DNA of 64,000 nucleotides, taken from positions 41,196 through 105,195 of IMG/VR virus record IMGVR_UViG_3300042402_003021; one strand, 5' to 3'. The stretch comes from a virus. Below are positions 36,273 through 44,566 of this stretch, one piece after another. The translations under genes were made by a program, and so were the position numbers. Within the stretch, counting starts at the first letter, position 1, and every line of letters starts with the position of its first letter. The notes beneath the pieces are model-generated. The model made no database searches, had not been told where the DNA came from, and saw nothing but the letters and a program-made list of their open reading frames with translations.

Positions 36273-37187
36273 TCACCACATTTTGCATGACCAATATCTT
36301 GCTTTCCACTTTGGACCCGGATTAGTATCGCATTGATGTCTTGCTCTAAAGCTTTTACGCCTAGCTGGAATATCTCTTTTAATTTCCATATTTGGGTCAC
36401 CAAAATTTACTTTGACTACATTACCTTTATCATTTTTGACATAAACACTAAACTTTTTTGGACCTTTTGGTGTTCTAAATGGTTTATTTAATGTGACTTT
36501 TCTTCCTTGATACTCAGAGGCATATGCACTGTCATCTTCCATATCCTCATCCTCATCCTCAAGCTCTGAAGGCTCTTCCACATATTCATCTTCATATTTA
36601 CCCGGCTCATAATATGAAACAAAATCATAAACATTTTGTACATATATTTCTGCCTTAGATATCATATCTTTGGTCCAATCTTGAAATTTAATATCCATCA
36701 TTTTTATTTTTGATACTATGCCCATCAATTGGTCATGCATTTTTTGCAATTGCTCTATAGCCATTGCATCTCCGCTGTCAGACTTTGCTTGCTTCCAAGC
36801 TTGTTTAGTTGGTCTATCTTTATCTCCGGGTTGTGCTGGCTTATAGTTTTTTCCTTCTCTTTCCTTTTTCTTACGTATATTTTCCCATAAACTTGCATTT
36901 TCTTTAGAAATATCCCATTCTTGTGTTTGTTCGCCTAAATCAACATATTCGCACTCTAGTGGGGTATAAAAATTATCTTCATTTAAGTCTTCAGTAAAGC
37001 CAAATGTTTCATAATTATATGCAAAATCTACTGTATCCATAGACTTTGCATTAAATCCAGCATTACTCATGCAAACTGCCACTCTTTGGTCTTGATTTGG
37101 GAAATCTTTTTGTACTGTTTCATCACTCATGCATCTTGACATGAATTGTTCCCTTGTTTCTTTTTCCCCTCTTTTTGGTAGTGGCAT
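36273..37187 (-). CDS. Head-associated phage protein
   Basis: A 304-residue protein. The N terminus (MPLPKRGEKETREQFMSRCMSDETVQKDFPNQDQRVAVCMSNAGF) is a domain found in phage portal/protease-region proteins, and the C terminus (KVNFGDPNMEIKRDIPARRKSFRARHQCDTNPGPKWKARYWSCKMW) is another known phage head-region domain. In between is a helical, acidic linker (EDEDEDMEDDS). It may be an internal scaffold or head protein. The role is inferred from these two end domains. Confidence 0.65.
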   Translation of the reverse strand: MPLPKRGEKETREQFMSRCMSDETVQKDFPNQDQRVAVCMSNAGFNAKSMDTVDFAYNYETFGFTEDLNEDNFYTPLECEYVDLGEQTQEWDISKENASLWENIRKKKEREGKNYKPAQPGDKDRPTKQAWKQAKSDSGDAMAIEQLQKMHDQLMGIVSKIKMMDIKFQDWTKDMISKAEIYVQNVYDFVSYYEPGKYEDEYVEEPSELEDEDEDMEDDSAYASEYQGRKVTLNKPFRTPKGPKKFSVYVKNDKGNVVKVNFGDPNMEIKRDIPARRKSFRARHQCDTNPGPKWKARYWSCKMW

Positions 37188-37196
37188 GATTTTCTC

Positions 37197-37589
37197 CTAT
37201 TTATTTTTGTGTGTATATGATACACAGTCACGTATCAGACTTACCTCATCTGTGTAGCATTTATTTTTACACATTTTTTCTATTACAGACTTCGCATCTC
37301 TAACCCTATATCCCAATTTTACTAATGCCTGCCTAGTATTTGTAAGTAATTCAGCAGAAGTTTCTAGTTGTTTTTCATTATTAAGTCTTACAGTTTTGTT
37401 GATCTTAGCTGGTTTTTCAACATATATCGTCTTATAGACTGTATTTGAAGCATTACATGTCTGTCGAATATAATTTCTAGAATATAATTTATTAATTAAT
37501 GGTGTAGCCAAACATAGGGTGGTTGGCAGCAATAATAAAATTAAATATATAATAGCACCACTAGAATTTGCAAAGCCAGCATTACTCAT
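37197..37589 (-). CDS. Membrane protein with RuvA-C-like tail
   Basis: A 130-residue protein. A hydrophobic N-terminal segment (IIYLILLLLPTTLCLATPLINKL) anchors it. The C terminus (TRQALVKLGYRVRDAKSVIEKMCKNKCYTDEVSLIRDCV) resembles the UBA-like domain III of RuvA (AL..LGY...A...I). Its role is unclear. It lies 7 bp upstream of the head-associated gene and overlaps the basic-protein gene by 4 bp. Confidence 0.55.
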   Translation of the reverse strand: MSNAGFANSSGAIIYLILLLLPTTLCLATPLINKLYSRNYIRQTCNASNTVYKTIYVEKPAKINKTVRLNNEKQLETSAELLTNTRQALVKLGYRVRDAKSVIEKMCKNKCYTDEVSLIRDCVSYTHKNK

Positions 37590-37843
37590 TTTACGCCCTT
37601 AAATTTCTTTTTTCGTGTTTTTCTATATTCTTTAATATTGGTAATTTGTATCTTTTCTTTAGGCAACATAGAGAGTGCAATTCTTCTATGTTCCTTTTCA
37701 GAACTTTCTTTTACAATATGTGTATTTTTATTTTGGATTTTTTCTATTTCTCTCTCTAGTTTATTAGTATCTTTTTCTGCTCTTTTCTTTAGTGCTAGTC
37801 TACGCCTTCTTTCATGTTTCGCTTGTCGATGATTCTTATTCAT
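37586..37843 (-). CDS. Small basic protein
   Basis: About 85 residues, extremely Lys/Arg-rich (MNKNHRQAKHERRRRLALKKRAEKD). It may bind nucleic acid or act as a head-internal protein. Two further ATGs lie upstream at 37852 and 37861, so the exact start is uncertain. It overlaps neighbours by a few bases. Confidence 0.55.
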   Translation of the reverse strand: MNKNHRQAKHERRRRLALKKRAEKDTNKLEREIEKIQNKNTHIVKESSEKEHRRIALSMLPKEKIQITNIKEYRKTRKKKFKGVK

Positions 37844-38039
37844 AGTTATCATTATTTCCATTTTTTATTGCTTGAAGTCTTTTAAGTAATTTTTTCTGAT
37901 CTTTTTCTAGCTTCTTTTTTCTTTTCAGAATCTCTCTTTGATCAGAAGCACTAATTTGTGGTTGATATTGTCGTTCTGATAGAACCGACATTTGTTGATC
38001 TATAGCGTTTAATTTTGAAATTATACTATTAATGCTCAT
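37836..38039 (-). CDS. Small coiled-coil protein
   Basis: A 67-residue protein (MSINSIISKLNAIDQQMSVLSERQYQPQ... then RKKKLEKDQKKLLKRLQAIKNGN). It is helical and basic, a probable coiled coil. The ATG at 38039 lies just after the hairpin at 38052-38080. The longer upstream reading would translate that hairpin, so this start is preferred. Confidence 0.6.
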   Translation of the reverse strand: MSINSIISKLNAIDQQMSVLSERQYQPQISASDQREILKRKKKLEKDQKKLLKRLQAIKNGNNDNYE

Positions 38040-38051
38040 ATTAATAATGAA

Positions 38052-38080
38052 GTTCGTGCCGCCCGAAGGCGGCAACGAAC
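38052..38080 (-). terminator. GC-rich hairpin after ssb, UUCG loop
   Basis: Minus strand: GTTCGT-T-GCCGCC, UUCG loop, GGCGGC-ACGAAC, 12 pairs with one bulged T. It starts 11 bases after the ssb stop. It is markedly GC-rich against its surroundings and lacks a long U tract. It probably ends or trims the ssb transcript. Confidence 0.7.
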
Positions 38081-38090
38081 CTCAATGAAC

Positions 38091-38420
38091 TCACTTTGAT
38101 AAACTTGGCTTTACAACTTTAGAGAAGGTACTTGGTAGAACGCTATATGATGTTCTGCTATTTCCTTCTTTGTCTTCCCAATCACGCTGTCTTAGGCGAC
38201 CATCAATAATTACTCTATCGCCCTTAGATAGCTCCACATTTCTAGAATACTCTGCATGACTACCCCATCCATCTACATCAAGATAAACGGTTTCCTCTTT
38301 ACCATTTCCAAGAGATTCATTAACAGCAATTCTAAATGTGACTAGTTCCTTATCGGAAACAGTCTTATATTCTGGATCTTTAGTCAAATTTCCCTTCAGT
38401 ATAATTCTATTGTTTAACAT
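38091..38420 (-). CDS. ssb: Single-stranded DNA-binding protein
   Basis: A 109-residue OB-fold SSB. It begins MLNNRIILKGNLTKDPEYKTVSDKELVTFRIAVNES, then TVYLDVDGWGSHAEYSRN, KGDRVIIDGRLRQRDWEDKEGN and SYSVLPSTFSKV. These are the usual L1-2, DW, and GRLR landmarks. The acidic tail used by host partners is absent. It has its own promoter, a strong AGGAGG ribosome site and a 3' hairpin, so it can be made at a high level independently of neighbours. Confidence 0.93.
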   Translation of the reverse strand: MLNNRIILKGNLTKDPEYKTVSDKELVTFRIAVNESLGNGKEETVYLDVDGWGSHAEYSRNVELSKGDRVIIDGRLRQRDWEDKEGNSRTSYSVLPSTFSKVVKPSLSK

Positions 38421-38449
38421 AATACCTCCTAAAAATTAATCAAAACCCT

Positions 38450-38465
38450 AGACTTCTCTAAGTCT
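38450..38465 (-). promoter_or_regulatory. 5' leader hairpin of ssb
   Basis: Minus strand AGACTT-AGAG-AAGTCT, six pairs and a four-base loop, at the start of the ssb mRNA. It may protect the 5' end. AGGAGG follows about 25 bases on. Confidence 0.5.
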
Positions 38466-38856
38466 ACTCTATTATAGCATCAGACTCTGATTCAGTCAAC
38501 ATGTCTATTTTTTTTCTTTCTAATTCGTAGCTTAAAAGATAATTTAATGCCATTACTAAACCATTAACATCATCTCCTAATTTACCAATTCCAGTGTTAC
38601 ACTTTTCACATATCCAACCACGAAATTCGTTAGATATATGGTCATGGTCCAAACACCATTTTATTGGCTGTTTACCACAACACGAACACACTTCTGGTTT
38701 TGGTGGCGCCGTCTTATGAAGATAGTTTCTTATTTTTCTTTGACTTTTAATACATGTATTACATCTCATGTCCAATTTATCCTTATACATAATATGTTTA
38801 GGAAAATGAACAACAGTTTTTTCTATGCCACAATATATACATTTTTTAGTTTTCAT
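38464..38856 (-). CDS. Endonuclease VII-type HNH nuclease
   Basis: About 130 residues. Four CxxC-type pairs start with CIYCG and CNTC, then CSCCG, and the core WCLDHDHISNEFRGWICEKCNTGIGKLGDDVNGLVMAL. This DHDH ... RGW(L/I)C..CN.G(I/L)G fits the T4 endonuclease VII (recombination resolvase) family. It would resolve branched DNA before packaging. The ATG at 38856 is chosen over an upstream extension. Its 3' end contains the promoter of ssb. Confidence 0.9.
   Translation of the reverse strand: MKTKKCIYCGIEKTVVHFPKHIMYKDKLDMRCNTCIKSQRKIRNYLHKTAPPKPEVCSCCGKQPIKWCLDHDHISNEFRGWICEKCNTGIGKLGDDVNGLVMALNYLLSYELERKKIDMLTESESDAIIE
38471..38499 (-). promoter_or_regulatory. Promoter of ssb
   Basis: Minus strand: TTGACT (38494-38499), 17-bp spacer, TATAAT (38471-38476). 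It lies inside the end of the endonuclease gene and 51 bp before the ssb start. The match to sigma70 consensus is near perfect. Confidence 0.8.
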
Positions 38857-38905
38857 TAGTACTTGATATATAGCAGAAAACAACATTCTTCCAAAGAAAA
38901 TAATT

Positions 38906-39154
38906 TTAGTTAACGCGATCAGTGTTCTTGCTGATAGTAGTGCCATTTTTAAACCCCCTACGATTAGTGAAACTATAGTTTAATATTTCTATCAATCTAG
39001 AGCCAATCTTAGGAAATAAAGATGGTATTATGCCATGTATGATCAATAATGCACCAGACACAATACACATTATACCATGCGACCAAGCAAACAATAAATG
39101 TTCACCATAATGCATGTTATTTTCTTTTAAATGTTTGATTGATTTTTTGATCAT
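38906..39154 (-). CDS. Small membrane protein, DUF6356-like
   Basis: An 82-residue protein. IKHLKENNMHYGEHLLFAWSHGIMCIVSGALLIIHGIIPSLFP matches DUF6356 (H...Y..HL..A......a...liHgiiP.lF), a membrane protein found in many phages and cyanobacteria. One or two spans. The function is unknown. It lies just downstream of the tmRNA and probably shares its transcript. Confidence 0.7.
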   Translation of the reverse strand: MIKKSIKHLKENNMHYGEHLLFAWSHGIMCIVSGALLIIHGIIPSLFPKIGSRLIEILNYSFTNRRGFKNGTTISKNTDRVN

Positions 39155-39165
39155 TATTATTTAAG

Positions 39166-39515
39166 TGGACCGGATGGGAGTCGAACCCATGTCTTGTGAT
39201 AGTGTTAATATAGCTTCTACAAGTTTAGTTGTTCATAAATTCTTAAGAAAGATTAAAGAACAATCAACATTCATCTTTCCGTACCAACAAATCTTAGCTA
39301 GAACCCGTTGGCTATTCTAGCAGCAGAAGGATTTAACGACAATCTTTTGGACGCTACCTTCATCGCTTCCTAAGATTGTTGCTACTTTCTCAAGCAGCAA
39401 GAGCTAACTGTGTTACGCCAGTTAAAGCGTTTAATCGACTTTTAAAGTGGCCTGTCGATCAACCACTACTTGCTAACCATAATAACTACGATCCAATCGA
39501 TACCTTTACCGGCCC
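39166..39515 (-). ncRNA. ssrA: tmRNA (ssrA)
   Basis: A 350-base transfer-messenger RNA. The 5' end GGGCCGG pairs with the 3' CCGGTCC (one G-U), a T-arm GGG-TTCGACT-CCC sits 9 bases before the end, and CCA is not encoded. In the first third there is an in-frame tag ending ...LNALTGVTQLALAA then a TGA stop; ALAA is the standard ClpXP degradation signal. The exact resume codon is unclear because the region is degenerate. It rescues stalled ribosomes. Phage-borne tmRNAs are rare but known. ThyX begins just upstream. Confidence 0.9.
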
Positions 39516-39518
39516 TTT

Positions 39519-40142
39519 CTATAGATTGAAACCTTCTAAACTATACTTAAATGGATTACCATCTATATTTTTTATTAATTCTAGCATTTCTTTTGCAATA
39601 TTTTTGACTTCTAATTGAGCATTTTCTGTGTTACGTAGCCCAAGAAAATGAGCAAAACTTCTGAAGTTAAACATAACATCTGCTGAAATTTGAGTATTAT
39701 AGGTTCTAAAAAATCTTGCTGCCTCTTTAGCCCTTTTTCTACTAAAACCATGAGTATCCACTAAATCCTTGATGCACTCATGATACAAATCTAACCCAGC
39801 CTTAGTATATGTTTCTAGTTTTTGTTGCCAAGTGTCTGGAAAATCAGAAGGTATATAAAAACAATCCTCTTTGATTTCTTTATATCTGGCTGATTCTGCA
39901 TTAACAGAAATTCCAATGCGATGCTTTAATATATGTATGTGTGTTGCTATGTCTGTACATATCAAGAAATGTAGTGAAGACTTTTCAAATGGCGTATGAT
40001 GTCCCTCAGATGCTAGCATATAAAGCAACTTGTCTATTCTATTTCTTTTATCTTCTGTTAAATCTCTTGATGTGCTTGTCCATGCTGATAATGCGTGTGT
40101 TTCATCGCCACCATAATATCCAATCAATTGTACTTTATTCAT
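39519..40142 (-). CDS. thyX: Flavin-dependent thymidylate synthase
   Basis: A 207-residue ThyX. The family motif RHRxxSxNxxSxRY is present as KHRIGISVNAESARY at residues 73-87. FEKSSLHFLICTDIATHIHILKH and the C-terminal FFRTYNTQISADVMFNFRSFAHFLGLR complete the usual pattern. It turns dUMP into dTMP using FAD, NADPH and methylene-tetrahydrofolate. It is a partner of the dUTPase and dCMP deaminase coded nearby. It ends 4 bases before the tmRNA. Confidence 0.95.
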   Translation of the reverse strand: MNKVQLIGYYGGDETHALSAWTSTSRDLTEDKRNRIDKLLYMLASEGHHTPFEKSSLHFLICTDIATHIHILKHRIGISVNAESARYKEIKEDCFYIPSDFPDTWQQKLETYTKAGLDLYHECIKDLVDTHGFSRKRAKEAARFFRTYNTQISADVMFNFRSFAHFLGLRNTENAQLEVKNIAKEMLELIKNIDGNPFKYSLEGFNL

Positions 40143-40440
40143 GTTTTTGAGTATCTATTGTTTGATGTAGTCTATCAAAAAAACATATGCTTAGTATAAA
40201 AATATACTGAGATAGTTCACTTGGCGTTAATTCTTTTCCACTTTCAGCCATAATATTTCTTAAAGAAAGTAATTCATTGTCTGTGTAGCAAATTATCTTC
40301 AGAAAATATTTAATTGTATGTAAGTCAGCACTTTGAATGTGTCGATTGAATCTATTATAAGCGGCCCAAGCGGCTTCTATGTCTATTGGATAGTCGTATG
40401 CAAAATTCATTATTGCACATAACTCTTCTTTGTAGAACAT
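40135..40440 (-). CDS. Hypothetical helical protein
   Basis: A 101-residue, mostly helical protein (MFYKEELCAIMNFAYDYPIDIEAAWAAYNRFNRHIQS...). It has no recognised family. It overlaps thyX by 8 bp and is preceded by a 26-bp gap to the dCMP deaminase. A second small gene at 58019 has a similar helical tail (TPSE(L/V)xxY), which may hint at a shared fold. Confidence 0.6.
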   Translation of the reverse strand: MFYKEELCAIMNFAYDYPIDIEAAWAAYNRFNRHIQSADLHTIKYFLKIICYTDNELLSLRNIMAESGKELTPSELSQYIFILSICFFDRLHQTIDTQKHE

Positions 40441-40466
40441 ATTGATACTCCATGTGATATATGCAA

Positions 40467-40907
40467 TTATATATACACACCAAGTTCAACTACATCAATA
40501 TTTGCACGATTAAAAATATCTTTAGATTGCTCTAATCTTTCTTTCCATCTGTCATTTTGACATACTATAGATACTACTCTCTTTATTCCTGCTTGGATCG
40601 TCATAGATGCACAATTAGTACATGGAAGAAATGGATATGTGTATAATGTAAAATTATGTAAATTACATTTCGCAGCTAGTATAGCATTCATTTCTGCATG
40701 TATAATGTACTTATATTTTTCTTCTCTATTATTGAGGATGTTTACATCGTCACGTACAGACATTGGTAAACCATTATATCCAATAGATATTACTTTGATG
40801 CCATCTGTAATTACTGCTCCAACTTGCGTTGATGGATCTTTAGACCAAGTTGAAATCAACTTAGCTAGCTCAAGAAATCTAATATCCCATTTTAATGTTC
40901 TATTCAT
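40467..40907 (-). CDS. dCMP deaminase
   Basis: A 146-residue zinc deaminase. IIHAEMNAILAAK holds H70 (zinc) and E72 (proton shuttle), and PCTNC holds C96 and C99. The start RTLKWDIRFLELAKLISTWSKDPSTQVGAVI is typical of dCMP deaminase. It converts dCMP to dUMP, feeding ThyX. It overlaps the next gene upstream by 4 bp. Confidence 0.93.
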   Translation of the reverse strand: MNRTLKWDIRFLELAKLISTWSKDPSTQVGAVITDGIKVISIGYNGLPMSVRDDVNILNNREEKYKYIIHAEMNAILAAKCNLHNFTLYTYPFLPCTNCASMTIQAGIKRVVSIVCQNDRWKERLEQSKDIFNRANIDVVELGVYI

Positions 40908-41203
40908 GTTAGTATTTTATTATCTGTTTTATCTACGATATGCCATCCATCATAAAATACAAAAAATGATTTTGTAATAGAATATTTTGGATAAACTGAA
41001 TTATCACAATATTTTTCTATCCAAACATTGATTCTAAAATGATTTTCCCATATCCGTATACAATCTATCTTGTGTAGATTTTTTATATATCCTACAAAGT
41101 TTTCTAGTTCATTTTGTGGTATGGATGTAGATTTTAGATCGATAACTTCCATTTTGTCTGATCGTTTGTGGGTTTTTTGCTTAGTAGCAATTCTTTTTTT
41201 CAT
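40904..41203 (-). CDS. Hypothetical protein
   Basis: A 99-residue protein (N-terminal MKKRIATKQKTHKRSDKMEV basic, then beta strands IDCIRIWENHFRINVWIEK and SITKSFFVFYDGWHIVDK). No family is recognised. It is the first gene after a strong promoter and overlaps the dCMP deaminase gene. An internal ATG at residue 18 is an alternative start. Confidence 0.6.
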   Translation of the reverse strand: MKKRIATKQKTHKRSDKMEVIDLKSTSIPQNELENFVGYIKNLHKIDCIRIWENHFRINVWIEKYCDNSVYPKYSITKSFFVFYDGWHIVDKTDNKILT

Positions 41204-41234
41204 TGTTTATCTCCATAAGCTCTGTTATATCGTC

Positions 41235-41262
41235 ATTCTACACGATTTGGCTTGAGAGTCAA
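41235..41262 (-). promoter_or_regulatory. Promoter before dCMP deaminase/thyX unit
   Basis: Minus strand: TTGACT, 16-bp spacer, TAGAAT, then GACGATATAAC downstream. It lies 32 bp before the gene ending at 40904. It probably drives the deaminase, ThyX and tmRNA region. Confidence 0.7.
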
Positions 41263-41277
41263 CCACATCCTTTATAT

Positions 41278-42522
41278 TTAGAATAGTTCTTTAATTACTC
41301 GTCCAGAATTAGCAATCTTCATTGGACGACCATTTTTAGAGGTAAATGTAGTTTCAAGTGAAATATCCAAACTTTTTAGTATAGTTGCCATTAAATCTTC
41401 TGAAGAATAAGCTTCACTTATTACCTTTTTTCCATCATCATCAGTTTCACCAACAACTATGCCTTTGTTTAATTTTCCACCACCAACTACAGCACTCCAG
41501 CTTCTAGCCCAGTGATCTCTACCAGCATTTTTATTTATATCTGGAGTTCTACCAAATTCCCCCATCCATATAATGGTGGTATTGTCATACAATCCCCTAC
41601 TTACTAGATCTTCAATTAATGCACTCATTCCAATATCCATTTGAGATAGTTTATCTGGTAGTGTTGTAAAAATATCCATATGATTATCCCATCCACCCAT
41701 ATCTACTTCTATGAATGGTACGCCAATTTCTACTAGTCTTCTTGCCATGAGACAACCTTTACCAAATGAAGTGTTGCCATATCTATCACGAATGTTTTGT
41801 GGTTCTTTATTTATGTTTAAGACTTGAGTATGTGGACCAAACATTAAATCAACAGTTTTATTCAACATTTTAGCGTGATCGCTTGCTAATTCTCCTCGTT
41901 TTTCTTGAATAAATTTGTTCTCTATTACTGATAGAACTTCTAATCTTCTTTGCACGGTTTGATAATCTACACTTGATTGTAAATTTCTAATTGTTCCATT
42001 ATAATCAACAACAAGTGGGGAATATGTAGCACCTAAAAACCCCGGACCAATACTGGCACCACCTATACTAATAAAAGGTGGTATTCCTATCTGATTAGTA
42101 GTATTTTTTAACAATTCATGAGATATAACTGATCCATAACTTGGATATTCCACATTAGGATTAGGCACATATCCAGTATGCATATAGTATCTACCTCTGC
42201 CATGATCAGCTTCCCTTGTACTCATACTGCGAACAATACTAAGATTATCCATGTTTTTAGATAATAATGGTAAATGCTCGCATATTTGTATTCCATCGAC
42301 ATTAGTAGATATTGGTTTAAATGGTCCACCGCTTGGACTATTTGGTTTTAAATCCCAAATATCTATAGTACTAGGACCACCGCTCATCCATAATAATATT
42401 GTACTTTTGTTTTGTTTTTTAAGTTTTTCAGCATTTGCTAAAATAGAATTCTGCAATAAAACTGTACTTGATGTAAGTGCAATTGTTCCATTGAGATGCG
42501 ATAAAAAATGTCTTCTGTTCAT
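41278..42522 (-). CDS. DUF1501 protein, Tat-type leader
   Basis: A 414-residue DUF1501 protein. The leader is MNRRHFLSHLNGTIALTSSTVLL, a twin-arginine RRxFL type. Family marks are LLWMSGGPSTIDIWDLKPNSPSGG, ADHGRGRYYMHTGY, FIEVDMGGWDNHMD, and WMGEFGRTPDINKNAGRDHWARS. It is the second of three in the window and overlaps the next DUF1501 gene by an ATGA pair, so the two are translated together. The function is unknown; alkaline phosphatase-type fold, exported. Confidence 0.88.
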   Translation of the reverse strand: MNRRHFLSHLNGTIALTSSTVLLQNSILANAEKLKKQNKSTILLWMSGGPSTIDIWDLKPNSPSGGPFKPISTNVDGIQICEHLPLLSKNMDNLSIVRSMSTREADHGRGRYYMHTGYVPNPNVEYPSYGSVISHELLKNTTNQIGIPPFISIGGASIGPGFLGATYSPLVVDYNGTIRNLQSSVDYQTVQRRLEVLSVIENKFIQEKRGELASDHAKMLNKTVDLMFGPHTQVLNINKEPQNIRDRYGNTSFGKGCLMARRLVEIGVPFIEVDMGGWDNHMDIFTTLPDKLSQMDIGMSALIEDLVSRGLYDNTTIIWMGEFGRTPDINKNAGRDHWARSWSAVVGGGKLNKGIVVGETDDDGKKVISEAYSSEDLMATILKSLDISLETTFTSKNGRPMKIANSGRVIKELF

Positions 42523-43808
42523 ATCAATTCTTTCATATATGGATGGTCTACTAAGTATTGTGGTCTTCCTGTTGTATCAATAATAGTAGTTGAGGAAGTT
42601 TCTACACCAAGAGTGTTATATATTGTAGCTACCACTTCTTGAAAATCAACAGGTCTATCTACAGCATATTCACCAAGTTTATTCGTTGATCCAATAACCT
42701 GTCCATGTTTCAATCCGCCACCAAATAATAAAGCGCTATTTACTTGAGGCCAATGATCTCTTCCTGCGTCCTTATTAATTTTTGGTGTTCGTCCAAACTC
42801 TCCCCAAACTATAACTAATGTATTATCAAGCATATCTGATGTCTGTAAGTCATCTATTAAAGCCGATAAGCATTGATCTAATTTAGATCCATGATCTTTA
42901 ACTAAATCAAAATTAGCACCATGACTATCCCATCTACCATAACTCAAAGATACAACTCTAGCCCCTGCTTCAAGCAGTCTTTTTGCTATTAATAATTGAC
43001 TATTATCTGTGGGCGCTCCATCATATTGATATTTATAAGGCTTACCATCTCCATATTTTTCTAATATGTCTTTGTTTACCTTAGATATATCTAGTGCTTG
43101 TAATAACTTATTATCTGTCAATATTTCAAATGACTTTTCAACATGTTTATCATAACTATTAAATCTTAGATTAAAATCAATATCTTGCTTAAGTTGATCT
43201 AATTGTAATAATAGATTTTTTCTATCATACAATCTTTTAGCATCAATATGAAGAGTCATATCTTTAATACTATCCCCACTTGGCTTAAATGGATTATAAG
43301 TCTGGCCTAAAAATCCTCCAGTACCAGAATCACTCCAAGGCATGTGCTGCGTTGGTGCTGCTAGACCAATGTATGCTGGTATAGATGGATCGTTTGAGCC
43401 ATGTAGTCTAGATATAACAGAGCCTATAGATGGTCTACCACCAATATTTTTTAAATTATCTGGCTTCCATCCTGTCATGCATTGAAATGCAGCATGATCT
43501 CCATGAGAATTAATTATTGATCTTATGATAGAACATTTATCAATCCTTTTCGATAGTTTATCGAATACTTCACAAATTTGTATTCCATTTACATTGGTAG
43601 AAATTGGCTTAAATAATCCCCTTATTTCTGATGGAGCGTCTGGTTTTAAATCCCACAAATCGAGATGTGGTGGTCCTCCAGCCAAAAATATATTGATTAA
43701 ATTCTTTTTTTTTCCATTGATTGTATCTGCTTTCAATATATCTGGCAAAGCAAGGGTATAGCTACTAAAACATAATGATCCTATTGATAAAAAATGTCTT
43801 CTATTCAT
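42519..43808 (-). CDS. DUF1501 protein, Tat-type leader
   Basis: A 429-residue DUF1501 protein. The leader is MNRRHFLSIGSLCFSSYTLALPDIL. Signatures are FLAGGPPHLDLWDLKPDAPSEIRG, DHAAFQCMTGW, VVSLSYGRWDSHGANF, and VWGEFGRTPKINKDAGRDHWPQ. The ATG at 43808 is used; the longer ORF would add 16 residues before the twin arginine. The three copies share landmarks but differ much in sequence, so they are old paralogues or separate acquisitions rather than a recent duplication. Confidence 0.88.
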   Translation of the reverse strand: MNRRHFLSIGSLCFSSYTLALPDILKADTINGKKKNLINIFLAGGPPHLDLWDLKPDAPSEIRGLFKPISTNVNGIQICEVFDKLSKRIDKCSIIRSIINSHGDHAAFQCMTGWKPDNLKNIGGRPSIGSVISRLHGSNDPSIPAYIGLAAPTQHMPWSDSGTGGFLGQTYNPFKPSGDSIKDMTLHIDAKRLYDRKNLLLQLDQLKQDIDFNLRFNSYDKHVEKSFEILTDNKLLQALDISKVNKDILEKYGDGKPYKYQYDGAPTDNSQLLIAKRLLEAGARVVSLSYGRWDSHGANFDLVKDHGSKLDQCLSALIDDLQTSDMLDNTLVIVWGEFGRTPKINKDAGRDHWPQVNSALLFGGGLKHGQVIGSTNKLGEYAVDRPVDFQEVVATIYNTLGVETSSTTIIDTTGRPQYLVDHPYMKELI

Positions 43809-43868
43809 ATATAAATTCCTATTTTTTGTAGTAGAATCATATATAAATATACACAATTTATTAATGTG

Positions 43869-44402
43869 TCACTCTTTAGTGAAGAATATCCATCTATCTA
43901 GTAGATCAATATTTATTGAATCATTAACTTCATGTAAATAATCTAGAATTTCGTACATTCTACTGAATATATGTTCATGTGGCAACATAAAAAATAACCA
44001 ATTTGGGGCATTATGCTTGCCTTGTTCGCACCAAACCAATACTGGTTTTTTTTGCCTATTAGCTGTGACAATTTCTTCATATGAACCACACATATGAACA
44101 CTCATATCTATTCTGGCTATAATAAAGTCAGATACGTCAACACATCTTAAGTCAGCATTTCTTATATGTCCATACTCTTGTTTAATCTTATTAAATTGTC
44201 CAGTATTTTTATAGTGGTCTATAACAGATCTTGTAGTCTCATCTTCTTTTATGAGTTTAATAGGCTTATTACATGGATTAATTACATTTATATTTAGATA
44301 TTTTAATGGTGGAGTAATCATATCTCTCCAACCTTTGCCACCATCAGCCACTCTATCCATAGGACCGACAAGATAGGTTCTCATACCATTTAGATTGTTC
44401 AT
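43869..44402 (-). CDS. Nucleoside 2-deoxyribosyltransferase-like protein
   Basis: About 177 residues. TYLVGPMDRVADGGKGWRDMI has the nucleoside-binding loop, DFIIARIDMSVHMCGSYEEIVTA has the D...E nucleophile region and KPVLVWCEQG the closing strand, as in nucleoside deoxyribosyltransferases and the related DUF/Nuc_deoxyrib_tr2 group. It may exchange or salvage bases on deoxynucleosides. The ATG at 44402 makes an ATGA overlap with the 55-residue gene upstream. It lies in the operon of GMP reductase. Confidence 0.75.
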   Translation of the reverse strand: MNNLNGMRTYLVGPMDRVADGGKGWRDMITPPLKYLNINVINPCNKPIKLIKEDETTRSVIDHYKNTGQFNKIKQEYGHIRNADLRCVDVSDFIIARIDMSVHMCGSYEEIVTANRQKKPVLVWCEQGKHNAPNWLFFMLPHEHIFSRMYEILDYLHEVNDSINIDLLDRWIFFTKE

Positions 44403-44566
44403 AATGTCCACCAGCCAATTTTATTTAATTCATACCAAAGTAATCCTAGATTAGCAAATGTATATCCAGACCACATTACTCCATGTGAATAATCCTTTTG
44501 CACAAAACAAGAAATAGCCACACATAAATATAGTATTGTAGATATTGTTACACAAGTTGGTCCCAT
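44399..44566 (-). CDS. Small membrane protein
   Basis: A 55-residue protein, MGPTCVTISTILYLCVAISC then SHGVMWSGYTFANLGLLWYE. It has two short hydrophobic stretches. Its ATG shares a base with the GMP reductase stop (TAATG), and its stop overlaps the next ATG (ATGA), so it is a genuine coupled gene. The function is unknown. Confidence 0.7.
   Translation of the reverse strand: MGPTCVTISTILYLCVAISCFVQKDYSHGVMWSGYTFANLGLLWYELNKIGWWTL

Noticed and set aside
39376-39618. 80-residue plus-strand ORF
   Set aside because: It is antisense to the tmRNA and the end of thyX.
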